Source of the DNA: Pseudomonadota bacterium
GTDB lineage: Bacteria; Pseudomonadota; Alphaproteobacteria; Sphingomonadales; Govanellaceae
Direction of reading: 5' to 3'
DNA: 64,000 nucleotides
Assembly: GCA_003577275.1 (NCBI GenBank)
Contig: QEVO01000004.1
Span: 1 to 64,000 of the forward strand
Shown: piece after piece, positions 10,580 through 22,681 of the stretch
How the letters are laid out: every line of letters begins with the position of its first letter
Numbering within the stretch: the first letter of the stretch is position 1
Notes under the pieces: model-generated
What the model was told of the DNA's origin: nothing
The model's input: only the letters and a program-made list of their open reading frames with translations
The model's database searches: none
Program-made: the position numbers and the translations under genes

Positions 10580-11068
10580 TTAGCGATACGGCGCGTCGGC
10601 GGCGATGTTAGCGGCAATCTCCCGCTCCCACCGTTCGCCGTTGGCCAGCAGTTTATCCTTGTTGTACATCAGTTCTTCGCGGGTCTCGGTGGCGAACTCG
10701 AAGTTCGGCCCCTCGACAATGGCGTCCACCGGGCAGGCTTCCTGGCAGAAGCCGCAGTAGATGCACTTGGTCATGTCGATGTCATAGCGCGTGGTGCGGC
10801 GGCTGCCGTCGGCGCGGGGTTCGGCCTCGATGGTGATCGCCTGGGCCGGGCAGATCGCCTCGCACAGCTTGCAGGCGATGCAGCGCTCCTCGCCGTTGGG
10901 ATAGCGACGCAGCGCATGCTCGCCGCGAAAGCGCGGGCTTAGCGGCCCCTTTTCGTAAGGGTAATTGATGGTCGCCTTGGGGCGGAAGAAGTACTTCAAG
11001 GTCAGCCACATCGCCGCGACGAATTCGCCGAGGAGAAAGGTGCGGGCGGTACGATCTAACACGGACAT
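10580..11068 (-). CDS. nuoI: NADH-quinone oxidoreductase subunit I
   Basis: A 162-residue subunit carrying two 4Fe-4S clusters (N6a and N6b) that pass electrons to NuoB. The cluster ligands are Cys63, 66, 69, 73 ([12 protein letters not shown]) and Cys102, 105, 108, 112 ([12 protein letters not shown]). Length and spacing match the 8Fe ferredoxin-type family member. It begins 4 nt after the nuoH stop, as expected for coupled translation. Confidence 0.98.
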   Translation of the reverse strand: MSVLDRTARTFLLGEFVAAMWLTLKYFFRPKATINYPYEKGPLSPRFRGEHALRRYPNGEERCIACKLCEAICPAQAITIEAEPRADGSRRTTRYDIDMTKCIYCGFCQEACPVDAIVEGPNFEFATETREELMYNKDKLLANGERWEREIAANIAADAPYR

Positions 11069-11072
11069 CGGC

Positions 11073-12122
11073 TCACCCCTTCACCGGCAACAGATCGAAG
11101 GTCACCAGCACGCCGGCGGTGATCACCACCCAGGCCAGCGAGATCGGCAGAAACACCTTCCATCCCAAACGCATCAACTGATCGTAGCGATAGCGCGGCA
11201 CCGTCGCCTTGACCCAGGCGAAGACGAAGAAGAAAAACGCGATTTTAAGCAGGAACCAGATGATCCCCGGAATAAGGGTAAAGGGCGCGAACGGCAAAAT
11301 CGGATCCCAGCCGCCGAAGAACAGGATCGAGGTCATGGCGCACATCAGGAGGATGTTGGCGTATTCGCCGAGGAAAAACAGGGCGAACGCCATGGACGAG
11401 TATTCCACCTGATAGCCGGCCACCAGCTCCGCCTCCGCTTCCGGCAGGTCGAACGGCGGACGGTTGGTTTCCGCATGGGCCGAGACCAGGAACACCACGA
11501 ACATGGGAAATAGCCAGATCACGTACCAGTTCCAGAAGCCGCCCGACTGCGCCTTGACGATATCGCTTAAATTGAGCGAGCCGACGCAGAGGAGCACGGT
11601 GACGATGACGAAGCCGATGGAGACTTCATAGGACACCATCTGCGCCGCCGAGCGCAGACCGCCCAAGAACGCATACTTGGAGTTCGACGCCCAACCTGAC
11701 ATGATGATGCCGTAGACGCCCAACGATGAAATGGCGAACAGATAAAGGATGCCGACGTTGATGTCGGCCAGCACCACCCCGGCATCGAACGGAATCACCG
11801 CCCAGGCGATCAGCGCCAGGGTGAAGGTGATCATCGGCGCAATCAGGAATACGCCCTTGTTGGCCCCCGCCGGCACCACCGTTTCCTTGAAAAACAGCTT
11901 CATGCCGTCGGCGAAGGATTGCAGCAAGCCGAAGGGACCGACCACGTTGGGGCCGCGCCGCATTTGCATTGCCGCCCAGATCTTACGGTCGAAATAGACG
12001 GCGAACGCCACCGACAGCAAGAGCGGCAGCGCGATCACCAGAATAAGCGCCAAATACCACACGAAGGTGCCGAGATAGACGCCAAGGTAGCCGTTCAAGT
12101 ATTCGGTGATGACATTAACCAT
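11073..12122 (-). CDS. nuoH: NADH-quinone oxidoreductase subunit H
   Basis: A 349-residue membrane subunit with about eight helices that forms the quinone chamber with NuoB and NuoD. Characteristic blocks include [21 protein letters not shown] near residue 53, the [20 protein letters not shown] loop, and the [20 protein letters not shown] segment near residue 217. Its start overlaps the nuoG end by 8 nt. Confidence 0.98.
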   Translation of the reverse strand: MVNVITEYLNGYLGVYLGTFVWYLALILVIALPLLLSVAFAVYFDRKIWAAMQMRRGPNVVGPFGLLQSFADGMKLFFKETVVPAGANKGVFLIAPMITFTLALIAWAVIPFDAGVVLADINVGILYLFAISSLGVYGIIMSGWASNSKYAFLGGLRSAAQMVSYEVSIGFVIVTVLLCVGSLNLSDIVKAQSGGFWNWYVIWLFPMFVVFLVSAHAETNRPPFDLPEAEAELVAGYQVEYSSMAFALFFLGEYANILLMCAMTSILFFGGWDPILPFAPFTLIPGIIWFLLKIAFFFFVFAWVKATVPRYRYDQLMRLGWKVFLPISLAWVVITAGVLVTFDLLPVKG

Positions 12123-14178
12123 GGGTGCCGGTCGCCTCCGTCTTATCGCCGCTCATGGCGTCCTTGACCGTCGCCAGAATGCACGAAGCGCGGCAGATCG
12201 GATTGGTTCGATAATAATCGCTGACGGCAAGGGCAAACGGCGTCGGCTCCAGCGCGCCTGCCGTGCCGAACTTGCCCCATGGGGCCGCCGGCTTTTCGTC
12301 GATCACGGCCAAGTGGGGAACTTCCGAGCACAGCTTGGCGCGCAGTTCATTTAAATTGTCGAATGGCAGCGTCTTGCCCAGCGCGTCGGATAGCGCCCGC
12401 AGAATCGTCCAGTCCTCCCGCGCGTCGCCCGGCGCGAATACCGCCTTCAAGCCCCGCTGCACCCGGCCTTCGGTATTGACGTAGGTGCCGGGCTTTTCCG
12501 TATAGGCGGCGGCGGGCAGGATGACGTCGGCATGGCGCACGCCCTCATCGCCGTGGGTGCCGAGGTAAACGACAAAAGCGTCTTTTAAGGGATCGCTGTT
12601 AATCTCATCCGCGCCCAAGAGGAACACCGCTTCGATCGCGCCCGATTTCGCGCCATCCAAAATACCGGCGACGTCGCGACCGCCCTTTTGCGGCACGAAA
12701 CCAACGTCGAGCGCGCCGACCCGCGCCGCAGCGGTATGGAGCACGTTAAATCCGTTCCAGCCGTCCTTAATGAGGCCAAGCTTGTCGGCAATCTCGCGCG
12801 CCGCCGCCAAGACGCCTGCGCCGTCGGCGCGGGCAAGCGCGCCCTGGCCGACGATCAGCATCGGCTTTGCCGCCTTCTTCAAGACCTCGGCGAAGGGATG
12901 CGCGCCGCTGGCGATGGCCGACAACAATTTCGGATCGTTGCCGAGCTCGTCTACTTTATAAGTCAGATCGAGCGCCGGTCCAACATTGGCGATGGCAAAA
13001 CCGCCGCGCCGCGACCGCGCGCGCAGGCGCAGGTTAATACTGGTCGCCTCATGGCGCGGATTGACGCCGATGAGCAGGCAGGCGTCCGCCTCATCGATGC
13101 CGGCGATGCCGCTGTTGAAGAGATAGCCGGCGCGAGTTGTAACATCGAGTTTCGCGCCATCCTGCCGGCAATCGCGGTGGGGCGAACCCAAGCTATCCAT
13201 CAGGAGGCGAAGCGCATAGACGGATTCAACATCCTGCAAGTCGCCGGCGATGGCGGCGGTCTTGTCGCCGGCCATGCCTTTCAGCTTCTTGGCGATGGCG
13301 TCAAAAGCCTCGGCCCAGGTGGCTTCCGTCAGTTTACCGGCTTTGCGCACATAAGGCCGATCCAAACGGCGGCGCTTCAAGCCGTCATAGACGAAGCGCG
13401 TCTTGTCGGATATCCATTCCTCGTTCACCGCCTCGTTGACCCGCGGCAGGATGCGCATCACCTCGTTGCCGCGCGCATCGACGCGGATGTTGCCGCCCAC
13501 CGCGTCCATAACGTCGATGGTTTCGGTTTTCTTCAGCTCCCACGAACGCGCGGTGAAGGCATAGGGCCGCGAGGTCAGCGCGCCCACCGGGCAAAGGTCG
13601 ATGACGTTGCCGGAGACTTCCGAATGCAGCGTCTGCTCCAGATAGGTGGTGACTTCCATGTGTTCGCCGCGGCCGAGCGCGCCCAACTCCGGCACGCCGG
13701 CGATTTCCTTGGAAAAGCGGATGCAGCGGGTGCAATGGATGCAGCGGGTCATCACCGTTTTGATGAGCGGCCCCATATATTTTTCTTCGACCGCCCGTTT
13801 GTTTTCCAAAAAGCGTGATTGACCGGCGCCATAGGCCACCGATTGATCTTGCAAGTCGCATTCGCCGCCCTGGTCGCAGATCGGGCAATCCAGCGGATGG
13901 TTGATGAGGAGAAACTCCATCACCCCTTCGCGCGCCTTTTTCACCGCCGGTGTGTTGGTGCGGATCACCATGCCATCGCCCGCCGGCATGGCGCAGGAAG
14001 CCACCGGCTTTGGCGATTTTTCCATTTCCACCAGGCACATGCGGCAGTTGCCGGCGATCGACAACCGCTCGTGATAGCAAAAGCGCGGGACTTCCGCGCC
14101 CGCCGCTTCGCACGCCTGGAGCACGGTGGCTCCGGCGGGAACTTCAACCTCGATGCCGTCAACGGTCAGCTTCGGCAT
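12115..14178 (-). CDS. nuoG: NADH-quinone oxidoreductase subunit G
   Basis: A 687-residue peripheral-arm subunit. The N-terminal 2Fe-2S domain uses Cys34, 45, 48 and 62. A His/Cys 4Fe-4S site follows in the [15 protein letters not shown] region, then a second 4Fe-4S motif ([12 protein letters not shown]). The remainder is the molybdopterin-oxidoreductase-like domain, without molybdenum in complex I. Length is normal for alphaproteobacterial NuoG and shorter than the E. coli form. It starts 9 nt after the nuoF stop. Confidence 0.97.
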   Translation of the reverse strand: MPKLTVDGIEVEVPAGATVLQACEAAGAEVPRFCYHERLSIAGNCRMCLVEMEKSPKPVASCAMPAGDGMVIRTNTPAVKKAREGVMEFLLINHPLDCPICDQGGECDLQDQSVAYGAGQSRFLENKRAVEEKYMGPLIKTVMTRCIHCTRCIRFSKEIAGVPELGALGRGEHMEVTTYLEQTLHSEVSGNVIDLCPVGALTSRPYAFTARSWELKKTETIDVMDAVGGNIRVDARGNEVMRILPRVNEAVNEEWISDKTRFVYDGLKRRRLDRPYVRKAGKLTEATWAEAFDAIAKKLKGMAGDKTAAIAGDLQDVESVYALRLLMDSLGSPHRDCRQDGAKLDVTTRAGYLFNSGIAGIDEADACLLIGVNPRHEATSINLRLRARSRRGGFAIANVGPALDLTYKVDELGNDPKLLSAIASGAHPFAEVLKKAAKPMLIVGQGALARADGAGVLAAAREIADKLGLIKDGWNGFNVLHTAAARVGALDVGFVPQKGGRDVAGILDGAKSGAIEAVFLLGADEINSDPLKDAFVVYLGTHGDEGVRHADVILPAAAYTEKPGTYVNTEGRVQRGLKAVFAPGDAREDWTILRALSDALGKTLPFDNLNELRAKLCSEVPHLAVIDEKPAAPWGKFGTAGALEPTPFALAVSDYYRTNPICRASCILATVKDAMSGDKTEATGTHG

Positions 14179-14187
14179 GATCTACTC

Positions 14188-15480
14188 CTACGCCGCCTGA
14201 GTCTTGCCGGCAGACGCCTTGTAGGCATCGATCCGACGTTCGACCTCGGGACGGAAATGGCGCATCAATCCCTGGATCGGCCACGCCGCGGCATCGCCCA
14301 GCGCGCAGATGGTGTGGCCTTCGATTTGTTTAGACACTTCCAAGAGGGTGTCGATTTCCGATTTCTCGGCGCGGCCTTCCACCAGTCGTTCCATCACCCG
14401 CCACATCCAGCCGGTGCCCTCGCGGCACGGCGTGCATTGGCCGCAGCTTTCGTGCTTGTAGAATTTCGACAGCCGAGCGATGGCGCGCACGATGTCGGTG
14501 GACTTGTCCATGACGATCACCGCCGCCGTGCCGAGGCCCGATTGCACTGCCCGCAGACTATCGAAATCCATCAACACCTCGTCGCAGATGGATTTGGGCA
14601 ACAGCGGCACCGACGAGCCGCCGGGAATGATGGCCAGGAGATTATCCCAGCCGCCGCGCACCCCGCCGGCGTGTTTTTCGATGAGCTCCTTTAACGGAAT
14701 GCCCATCTCTTCCTCGACGTTGCACGGCTTGTTGACGTGGCCGGAGATGCAAAACACCTTGGTGCCGGTGTTGTTGGGCCGTCCCAGACCGGCGAACCAC
14801 TTGGCCCCACGTCGCACGATGGTCGGCGCCACGGCGATGCTTTCCACGTTGTTGACGGTGGTCGGCCGGCCATAAAGCCCCATGTTGGCGGGAAATGGCG
14901 GCTTGAGGCGCGGCTGGCCCTTCTTGCCTTCCAGGCTTTCAATCAGCGCCGTTTCCTCGCCGCAGATGTAAGCGCCCGCGCCGCGATGGACGTAGACGTC
15001 GAAATCATAGCCCGAGCCGCAGGCGTTCTTGCCAATCAGGCCGGCGGCGTAACTTTCCGCGATGGCGGCTTCGAGCACGTCCGCCTCGGCGCGAAATTCG
15101 CCGCGAATATAAATGTAGGCGGCGGTGGCCCCCATGGCGAAGCCCGCCACCAGGCAGCCTTCAATGAGCTTATGAGGATCGTGGCGAATGATATCCCGGT
15201 CCTTGCAGGTGCCGGGCTCGCCTTCGTCGGCATTGACCACCAGGTAGGACGGCTTGCCATCCGACTGCTTGGGCATGAACGACCATTTAAGGCCGGTGGG
15301 AAACCCCGCGCCGCCGCGCCCGCGCAATCCTGACTCCTTGACCTCGCTGATGATCCAGTCGCGGCCCTTGTCCAGGATCGCCTTGGTATCATCCCAATCG
15401 CCGCGCTTTTTCGCCGCCGCCAACGACCACGGCTGAAAGCCATAAAGGTTGGTGAAAATCCGGTCCTTGTCGCTCAGCAT
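14188..15480 (-). CDS. nuoF: NADH-quinone oxidoreductase subunit F
   Basis: A 430-residue flavoprotein that oxidises NADH and holds FMN and cluster N3. GRGGAGF at residues 54-60 is the NADH/FMN glycine-rich site, [12 protein letters not shown] gives cluster ligands Cys346, 349 and 352, and Cys392 (HTICALGD) is the fourth ligand. The start overlaps the nuoE stop by one nucleotide, so translation is likely coupled. Confidence 0.98.
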   Translation of the reverse strand: MLSDKDRIFTNLYGFQPWSLAAAKKRGDWDDTKAILDKGRDWIISEVKESGLRGRGGAGFPTGLKWSFMPKQSDGKPSYLVVNADEGEPGTCKDRDIIRHDPHKLIEGCLVAGFAMGATAAYIYIRGEFRAEADVLEAAIAESYAAGLIGKNACGSGYDFDVYVHRGAGAYICGEETALIESLEGKKGQPRLKPPFPANMGLYGRPTTVNNVESIAVAPTIVRRGAKWFAGLGRPNNTGTKVFCISGHVNKPCNVEEEMGIPLKELIEKHAGGVRGGWDNLLAIIPGGSSVPLLPKSICDEVLMDFDSLRAVQSGLGTAAVIVMDKSTDIVRAIARLSKFYKHESCGQCTPCREGTGWMWRVMERLVEGRAEKSEIDTLLEVSKQIEGHTICALGDAAAWPIQGLMRHFRPEVERRIDAYKASAGKTQAA

Positions 15481-16088
15481 CAGGCGTTCCCTCCGGTCGT
15501 CGCCTTCAGGGTCGTCGGCCCGCCGACGGGAGCCGAGGTTTGGCGATCGATTTGCGGTCCCGGCTTCGGCGCCTCGCCACGCTTCAACGCCTCGATGATC
15601 TTGGTGGCGCTATCGGCGGTCAGGTCTTCATAATAGGCGCCGTTATGAACCGCCACCGGCGCATTGACGCAAGCCCCGGCGCATTCCACCTCCAGAAGGG
15701 TAAATTCGCCGTCGGGCGTGGTCTCGCCCAGGCCGATGCCTAAGGTCTTCTTGCAGGCCTTGACGATCTCATCGGAGCCCCTGAGCCAGCATGGCGTGGT
15801 GGTGCACACCTCAATCACGTGCCGGCCCACCGGCTTTAGATTGTACATGGTGTAGAAGGAGGCCACTTCGAGCACCCGGATATAGGGCATCGCCAGATAA
15901 TCGGCGACGTATTCGATGGCTTCCTTGGTCAGCCAGCCGCCGCGCTGTTCCTGGGCGCGGGTGAGGAGCGGCATCACCGCGCTCGCTTTGCGCTCGGACG
16001 GATACTTGGCCAACTGCGTCTTTGCCCATGCCTCATTCTCCGGCGTGAAAGCGAAGGACTCGCCGGTGGCGATGACATGCACGCTCAT
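15480..16088 (-). CDS. nuoE: NADH-quinone oxidoreductase subunit E
   Basis: A 202-residue thioredoxin-like 2Fe-2S subunit holding cluster N1a. The ligands are Cys95, Cys100, Cys136 and Cys140 (CTTTPC and CAGAC). A proline-rich C-terminal extension beyond about residue 165 is common in alphaproteobacteria. The start overlaps the nuoD stop by 4 nt. Confidence 0.98.
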   Translation of the reverse strand: MSVHVIATGESFAFTPENEAWAKTQLAKYPSERKASAVMPLLTRAQEQRGGWLTKEAIEYVADYLAMPYIRVLEVASFYTMYNLKPVGRHVIEVCTTTPCWLRGSDEIVKACKKTLGIGLGETTPDGEFTLLEVECAGACVNAPVAVHNGAYYEDLTADSATKIIEALKRGEAPKPGPQIDRQTSAPVGGPTTLKATTGGNA

Positions 16089-17263
16089 CTGTCGATCTCC
16101 CCGAAAACGATATCGATGGAGCCGATGATCGCCGGGATGTCGGCGAGCATATGGCCCTTGGCCAAGAAATCCATGGCCTGCAAGTGAGCATATCCGGGGG
16201 CGCGGATTTTGCAGCGGTAAGGTTTGTTGGAGCCGTCGGAGACGAGATAGACGCCAAACTCGCCCTTAGGGGCCTCAACAGCGGCGTAGACCTCGCCTTC
16301 CGGCACGCGGAAGCCTTCGGTATAAAGCTTGAAGTGGTGGATGAGCGCCTCCATGGAGCGCTTCATCTCGCCGCGCTTGGGCGGCACCACCTTGCGATCC
16401 ACCGAGGACACCGGCCCCGACGGCATCTTCTCGATGCACTGGCGGATGATGCGCAACGACTGCTTCAGTTCTTCCAGACGCACGATATAGCGATCATAAC
16501 AATCGCCGTGACGGCCGACGGGGATGTCGAAATCCATATCGTTGTAACATTCATAGGGCTGCGCCTTGCGCAAATCCCACGCCACGCCGGAGCCGCGCAG
16601 CATGACGCCGGTAAAGCCCCAATCCAGCGCTTCCTCCACCGTGACGACGCCGATGTCGACATTGCGCTGCTTGAAGATGCGGTTTTCCACCAGGAGCGTC
16701 TCGAAATCTTCCATCAGCTGCGGAAACGTCTCGGTCCAGGCGTAGATATCATCGAGAAGCTGTTGCGGCAGATCCTGATGCACGCCGCCCGGCCGAAAGT
16801 AGGCGGCGTGAAGCCGCGCGCCGCAGGCCCGCTCATAGAACACCATCAGCTTTTCGCGCTCCTCGAACACCCACAGGATGGGGGTTAGCGCGCCGACGTC
16901 CATGCCGTGCGAGCCGAGGTTCAAGAGATGGTTCAGAACCCGGCCGATTTCGCTATAAAGCACCCGGATGTATTGGCCGCGCTTGGGCACTTCCAGCCCC
17001 AAAAGCTTTTCCGTGGCCAGCACGAAGGCGTGCTCCTGGTTCATCGGCGCCACGTAATCGAGGCGGTCGAAATAGGGCATCGCCTGAAGATAGGTCTTGT
17101 ATTCGATGAGCTTTTCGGTGCCGCGGTGCAACAGGCCGACATGGGGGTCGGCGCGCTCGACGATCTCGCCATCGAGCTCCAAGACCAGGCGCAGCACGCC
17201 ATGAGCCGCCGGATGCTGCGGGCCGAAGTTGATGTTGTAATTTTGAATGCTGACGTCGGTCAT
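16085..17263 (-). CDS. nuoD: NADH-quinone oxidoreductase subunit D
   Basis: A 392-residue 49-kDa-type subunit that lines the quinone site. The conserved N-terminal stretch [14 protein letters not shown], the [11 protein letters not shown] loop, and the C-terminal DIVFGEIDR ending are all present. It is separate from NuoC, unlike the fused NuoCD of enterobacteria, and starts 13 nt after nuoC. Confidence 0.98.
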   Translation of the reverse strand: MTDVSIQNYNINFGPQHPAAHGVLRLVLELDGEIVERADPHVGLLHRGTEKLIEYKTYLQAMPYFDRLDYVAPMNQEHAFVLATEKLLGLEVPKRGQYIRVLYSEIGRVLNHLLNLGSHGMDVGALTPILWVFEEREKLMVFYERACGARLHAAYFRPGGVHQDLPQQLLDDIYAWTETFPQLMEDFETLLVENRIFKQRNVDIGVVTVEEALDWGFTGVMLRGSGVAWDLRKAQPYECYNDMDFDIPVGRHGDCYDRYIVRLEELKQSLRIIRQCIEKMPSGPVSSVDRKVVPPKRGEMKRSMEALIHHFKLYTEGFRVPEGEVYAAVEAPKGEFGVYLVSDGSNKPYRCKIRAPGYAHLQAMDFLAKGHMLADIPAIIGSIDIVFGEIDR

Positions 17264-17276
17264 GGCATCCGGCCCC

Positions 17277-17894
17277 CTACTTCACCGGCTCTTTGCCGCC
17301 GGCCTTTTCGTCGCCGGGCAGAATGTATTGGGCGCCTTCCCACGGGCTCATGAAATCGAAGGTGCGAAAATCCTGCGGCAATTTCACCGGCTCGTAGACC
17401 ACCCGCTTTTCTTCTTCGCTGTAGCGCACCTCCACATAGCCGGTGAGCGGAAAATCCTTACGCAACGGAAACCCTTCAAAGCCGTAATCGGTCAGAAGCC
17501 GCCGCAGGTCGGGATTGCCGGAGAACAGAATGCCGTACATATCCCACGCCTCGCGCTCGTACCAGCCGGCGGAGCTGAAAAGCTTGATCACCGATGGCAC
17601 CGGGGTATCGGCGTCTGTCTCCACCTTCACCCGGACGCGTTGGTTCAACTGCGGGCTTAAAAGGTGATAGACGACATCAAAGCGCTTCTCCCGTTCCGGG
17701 TAGTCGGCACCGCACAGGTCGCTTAATTGGGTGAATTTGCAGTTGCTGTCATCGCGCAGAAAGGTCAACACCCGGCCAATCGCCTCGGCGCGAGCGGTAA
17801 CGGTCAGTTCGCCATAGGCGACCTGATAGCCGCTGATATCGGCCGCCAAGTTGCCCGCGATATGCGCGCCCAGTTCTTGCAATGCCTCGTCCAT
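17277..17894 (-). CDS. nuoC: NADH-quinone oxidoreductase subunit C
   Basis: A 205-residue 30-kDa-type peripheral subunit. The signature [21 protein letters not shown]-like block lies near residue 120, followed by [17 protein letters not shown] and [14 protein letters not shown]. The open frame reaches upstream to 18128 but that part overlaps nuoB. The start MDEALQ at 17894 leaves a 16-nt gap after nuoB and fits the family length. Confidence 0.96.
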   Translation of the reverse strand: MDEALQELGAHIAGNLAADISGYQVAYGELTVTARAEAIGRVLTFLRDDSNCKFTQLSDLCGADYPEREKRFDVVYHLLSPQLNQRVRVKVETDADTPVPSVIKLFSSAGWYEREAWDMYGILFSGNPDLRRLLTDYGFEGFPLRKDFPLTGYVEVRYSEEEKRVVYEPVKLPQDFRTFDFMSPWEGAQYILPGDEKAGGKEPVK

Positions 17895-17910
17895 CGCCGC
17901 CCCCTGCCCC

Positions 17911-18456
17911 TTACCGAACGATGGAGCAGGTGCGGCGAATTTTCCGCTGCAACTGCATGACGCCGTAAACCAGGGCCTCCGCCGTCGGCGGGCAACCGGG
18001 GACGTAGACATCCACCGGCACGATGCGGTCGCAGCCGCGCACCACGGCGTAGGAATAGTGGTAATAGCCGCCGCCGTTGGCGCACGAGCCCATGGAGATG
18101 ACGTAGCGCGGCTCCGACATTTGGTCATAGACCTTGCGCAGTGCCGGCGCCATTTTGTTGGTCAGGGTGCCGGCGACGATCATCACGTCCGACTGGCGGG
18201 GGCTGCCGCGGGGCGCGAAGCCGAAGCGCTCCAGGTCGTAGCGCGGCATGCTGGCCTGCATCATCTCCACCGCGCAGCAGGCAAGGCCAAAGGTCATCCA
18301 CCACAGGGAGCCGGTGCGCGCCCAGGCAATGAGATCATCAAGCTGGGTGACCAGGAAGCCCTTGTCGCCCAGCTCATCGGAGATCGCCTTGAAATACTGG
18401 GCGTCGGCCGGCGCGCCCGGGACCAGGCCGGCAGCGTTTGACGGCATCACTCCCAT
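17911..18456 (-). CDS. nuoB: NADH-quinone oxidoreductase subunit B
   Basis: A 181-residue subunit holding the last cluster, N2. The ligands are the tandem Cys60-Cys61 (LACCAVEM), Cys125 (GSCANGG) and Cys155 (CPPTAEAL). The start at 18456 has AAGGGAG about 7 nt upstream and overlaps the nuoA end by 10 nt. Alternatives are ATG at 18447 (exact TGATG junction but poor ribosome-site spacing) and the longer frame from 18477. Confidence 0.97.
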   Translation of the reverse strand: MGVMPSNAAGLVPGAPADAQYFKAISDELGDKGFLVTQLDDLIAWARTGSLWWMTFGLACCAVEMMQASMPRYDLERFGFAPRGSPRQSDVMIVAGTLTNKMAPALRKVYDQMSEPRYVISMGSCANGGGYYHYSYAVVRGCDRIVPVDVYVPGCPPTAEALVYGVMQLQRKIRRTCSIVR

Positions 18457-18812
18457 TCGAGCGCTCCCTTCTTCCACTCATAGATAAAGCCGACGGTGAG
18501 GATGCCCAGGAAGATCACCATCGACCAAAAGCCATAGACGCCGATGTCGCCCAAGGCCACCGCCCAGGGAAACAGGAACGCCACTTCCAGATCGAAAATG
18601 ATGAACAGAATGGACACCAGGTAGAAGCGCACATCGAATGGCCGGCGGGCATCGTCGAAGGCCTCAAAACCGCATTCGTAGGCTGACAGTTTTTCACTAT
18701 CGGGCCGTCGGGGCGCGATGATCACCGCAGCGAAAACGAAGATCAATGAGAACGCGATGGCGACGCCGAGAAAGATCAAAATCGGCAGGTATTCCAACAG
18801 GAACGCATCCAT
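18447..18812 (-). CDS. nuoA: NADH-quinone oxidoreductase subunit A
   Basis: A 121-residue membrane subunit with three helices (about 10-30, 63-83 and 90-110). The conserved loop [20 protein letters not shown] (about residues 42-61) carries the cysteine of the quinone-proximal loop. It is the first gene of the 14-gene nuo operon. The operon promoter should lie in 18813-19014, but I could not pick a convincing one by eye. Confidence 0.98.
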   Translation of the reverse strand: MDAFLLEYLPILIFLGVAIAFSLIFVFAAVIIAPRRPDSEKLSAYECGFEAFDDARRPFDVRFYLVSILFIIFDLEVAFLFPWAVALGDIGVYGFWSMVIFLGILTVGFIYEWKKGALEWE

Positions 18813-19014
18813 TAGGTGGTCCTTGACGCTTGCCCCCAGAAGCTCCGTCCCGGGCAGGGCCGCCGGGCCGGACGATGTGCCCTGTGTAGAACAAATCAGC
18901 GGGAAAGAAAAGCGGTCTTAACCCGATTTTTCATTACCCTAGACTTGCTGACGCAGGACTATCAGCCTAATGCAAAAAGCGAGCAATAACAGTCGCTTAT
19001 GGTGGTGGGGGAAG

Positions 19015-19091
19015 TGGCGGGAGTGACGGGACTTGAACCCGCGGCCTCTGGCGTGACAGGCCAGCGCTCTAACCAACTGAGCTACACCCCC
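19015..19091 (-). tRNA. tRNA-Asp (GTC)
   Basis: A full cloverleaf on the minus strand with encoded CCA. The acceptor arm GGGGGTG pairs with CACTCCC with one G-U pair, the anticodon stem CTGGC/GCCAG encloses loop CTGTCAC, and the T loop is GTTCAAGTC. The GTC anticodon gives Asp. It lies between nuoA and the tRNA-Val region, a typical alphaproteobacterial place. Confidence 0.97.
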
Positions 19092-19164
19092 GTGGGTGGG
19101 CGTGGTTTAGGGCAGATACCCCATACTGTCAAGCCGCTTTTGGCTGACGGTGAAGGCGGATGGC

Positions 19165-19195
19165 GGGCGATGACAGGCTCGAACTGCCGACCCTC
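19165..19195 (-). repeat. Duplicated 3' end of tRNA-Val (31 nt identical)
   Basis: These 31 nt are identical to 19350-19380, the T-arm and acceptor 3' half of the intact tRNA-Val gene, and are followed by GCCA where the intact copy has ACCA. The 5' half of a tRNA is missing, so this is a partial copy, not a gene. Such 3' duplications are typical of integrase attachment sites, or may come from tandem duplication. Confidence 0.85.
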
Positions 19196-19201
19196 CCCCG
19201 C

Positions 19202-19313
19202 CGCGTGTAGCGCGGCTATCAAATAAACCACCCGCGTGTAGCGCGGCTATCAAATAAACCACCCGCGCTTAGCGCGGCTATCAAATAAACCACCCGCGCT
19301 TAGCGCGGCAGTC
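19202..19313. repeat. 31-bp tandem repeat, about 3.6 copies
   Basis: Units begin at 19202, 19233, 19264 and 19295 with an exact 31-bp period; the fourth decays after about 19 bp. Each unit holds a short palindrome. In units 3 and 4 it is CCGCGC-TTA-GCGCGG, and in units 1 and 2 the CGCGTGTAGCGCG variant. No unique spacers exist, so this is a tandem repeat and not a CRISPR array. Confidence 0.9.
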
Positions 19314-19345
19314 CAATAATATCTGAGAGGGTCTCTAACCAGGAA

Positions 19346-19421
19346 TGGTGGGCGATGACAGGCTCGAACTGCCGACCCTCTCGGTGTAAACGAGATGCTC
19401 TACCAACTGAGCTAATCGCCC
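19346..19421 (-). tRNA. tRNA-Val (TAC)
   Basis: A complete cloverleaf on the minus strand with encoded CCA. The acceptor arm GGGCGAT pairs with ATCGCCC, and anticodon stem TCTCG/CGAGA holds loop TTTACAC. The TAC anticodon gives Val. Its 3' 31 nt recur at 19165-19195. Confidence 0.97.
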
Positions 19422-19528
19422 GCGATGCCAATGATCAAGATCGCCGGCCCCGTTTATCACCAGCGGACGGCACCTGTAAAGCGCCGAAAAAAGCGGCATG
19501 TTTCACTTTGAGCCGCCCGCGGGTCGAC

Positions 19529-19618
19529 AGGCCTGTCCTGAGCGACGCCGCAAGCGGCGTCGAAGGGATCACCTCGAACGGCTCTCCCCTCCGTTCGCCC
19601 TGAGCTTGTCGAAGGGCG
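19529..19618. repeat. Palindromic repeat with CGCCCTGAGCTTGTCGAAGGGCG core
   Basis: Two hairpins: GACGCCGC-AA-GCGGCGTC (about 19542-19563), flanked by GTCCTGAGC and GAAGGG, and CGCCCTGAGCTTGTCGAAGGGCG near 19596-19618. The TGAGCxxxTCGAAGG core is a known dispersed repeat type in alphaproteobacteria. It lies between tRNA-Val and the hupB terminator. Confidence 0.7.
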
Positions 19619-19638
19619 CATGGGACCAGGAGACCTTG

Positions 19639-19677
19639 CAAAAAACGACAGCCGCCCTTCTGCCGGACGGCTGTCGT
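19639..19677 (-). terminator. Intrinsic terminator of hupB
   Basis: On the minus strand a 10-bp perfect stem (ACGACAGCCG with CGGCTGTCGT), extended by a further near-match and a loop of about 13 nt, runs directly into a T-tract (the A run at 19639-19645 on the plus strand). It lies 27 nt past the hupB stop. Confidence 0.9.
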
Positions 19678-19703
19678 GAAACTTGACCTTGGGATGCGTG
19701 GAC

Positions 19704-19979
19704 TTACTTATTCACGGCATCCTTGAGCGCCTGGCCGCCGCGGAAGCGGACCTGCTTGGACGCATCGATCTTGATGGCCGCGCCGGTGCGCGGATTGCGA
19801 CCGGTGGTCGCCTTACGGGTGGCAACGGAGAACGTGCCAAAGCCGACGAGACGCACCTCATCCCCCTTTTTCAGGGCGACGGCAATGGAGTCCGTCATCG
19901 CATCAAGAGCTTTGGTCGCATCCGCTCTAGTCAAACCGGCCATATCAGCAATAGCGCTGATCAAATCGTTCTTATTCAC
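19704..19979 (-). CDS. hupB: DNA-binding protein HU
   Basis: A 91-residue histone-like protein that bends and compacts DNA. The family pattern is clear: MNKNDLISAIA at the N-terminus, the GFGTFSVATRKATTGRNPRTG beta-arm region near residue 47, and a Pro-free RFRGGQALKDAVNK end. The start is a GTG with GGGGGA a few bases upstream. It lies downstream of lon, the usual lon-hupB order, with its own terminator. Confidence 0.97.
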   Translation of the reverse strand: MNKNDLISAIADMAGLTRADATKALDAMTDSIAVALKKGDEVRLVGFGTFSVATRKATTGRNPRTGAAIKIDASKQVRFRGGQALKDAVNK

Positions 19980-20063
19980 TATCGTCCCCCTTCAAACAGG
20001 AATTGCCGTTCGGAAATGCATCGGAACGGAGCGCAGTCTAGTCAGCTCTCCTTTTCCCGTCAA

Positions 20064-20091
20064 AGAAAAAACCGCCAAAAATGGCGGTTTT
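20064..20091 (-). terminator. Intrinsic terminator of lon
   Basis: A 9-bp stem (AAAACCGCC 20068-20076 with GGCGGTTTT 20083-20091), short AT-rich loop, and T-tracts on both strands. It follows the lon stop by 44 nt and separates lon from hupB. The symmetry would also allow weak termination on the plus strand. Confidence 0.88.
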
Positions 20092-20134
20092 CCTCAAAAA
20101 ATGCAGCGTTAACGATAAAATTGCATAGGCAAGT

Positions 20135-22525
<2,391 letters not shown>

Positions 22526-22619
22526 CTGACACTCTACCTTCGGCCGTTTGGCTCCCAGACCGCCGCGCCTGCGGCTCATCCTGAGGCGGATCGACCTTTA
22601 CTGTGATGCTGCCTATGAG

Positions 22620-22646
22620 ATAGAGACTCTTGGCCCCACCTTCAAG
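22620..22646 (-). promoter_or_regulatory. Candidate sigma32 (RpoH) promoter of lon
   Basis: Read on the minus strand, CTTGAA (22646-22641) is followed after 16 nt by TCTAT (22624-22620) with CTCAT after it. This is close to the alphaproteobacterial RpoH pattern CTTGAA-N17-CYTATnT. It stands about 100 nt before the lon start, and Lon is classically heat-shock induced. The match is imperfect, so this is a candidate only. Confidence 0.45.
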
Positions 22647-22681
22647 GCATTACCGCCAACCCACAGAAATTAAGCAGATTT

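Noticed and set aside
12688-13818. 376-codon plus-strand ORF opposite nuoG
   Set aside because: NuoG cluster ligands are intact on the minus strand and the operon order demands it.
17895-18128. Upstream part of the nuoC frame
   Set aside because: It overlaps nuoB in another frame and its translation is Arg/Ser/Ala-rich noise.
18999-19226. ORF over tRNA-Asp and the tRNA-Val fragment
   Set aside because: It reads through a tRNA gene in antisense. The ORF at 28648-28830 over tRNA-His is rejected for the same reason.
19202-19325. Possible CRISPR array from 31-bp repeats
   Set aside because: The units are directly tandem with no unique spacers, and no cas genes are present.
22526-22579. N-terminal 18-codon extension of lon
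   Set aside because: The added residues are Arg/Gly-rich and unlike Lon, while [10 protein letters not shown] is the standard start.
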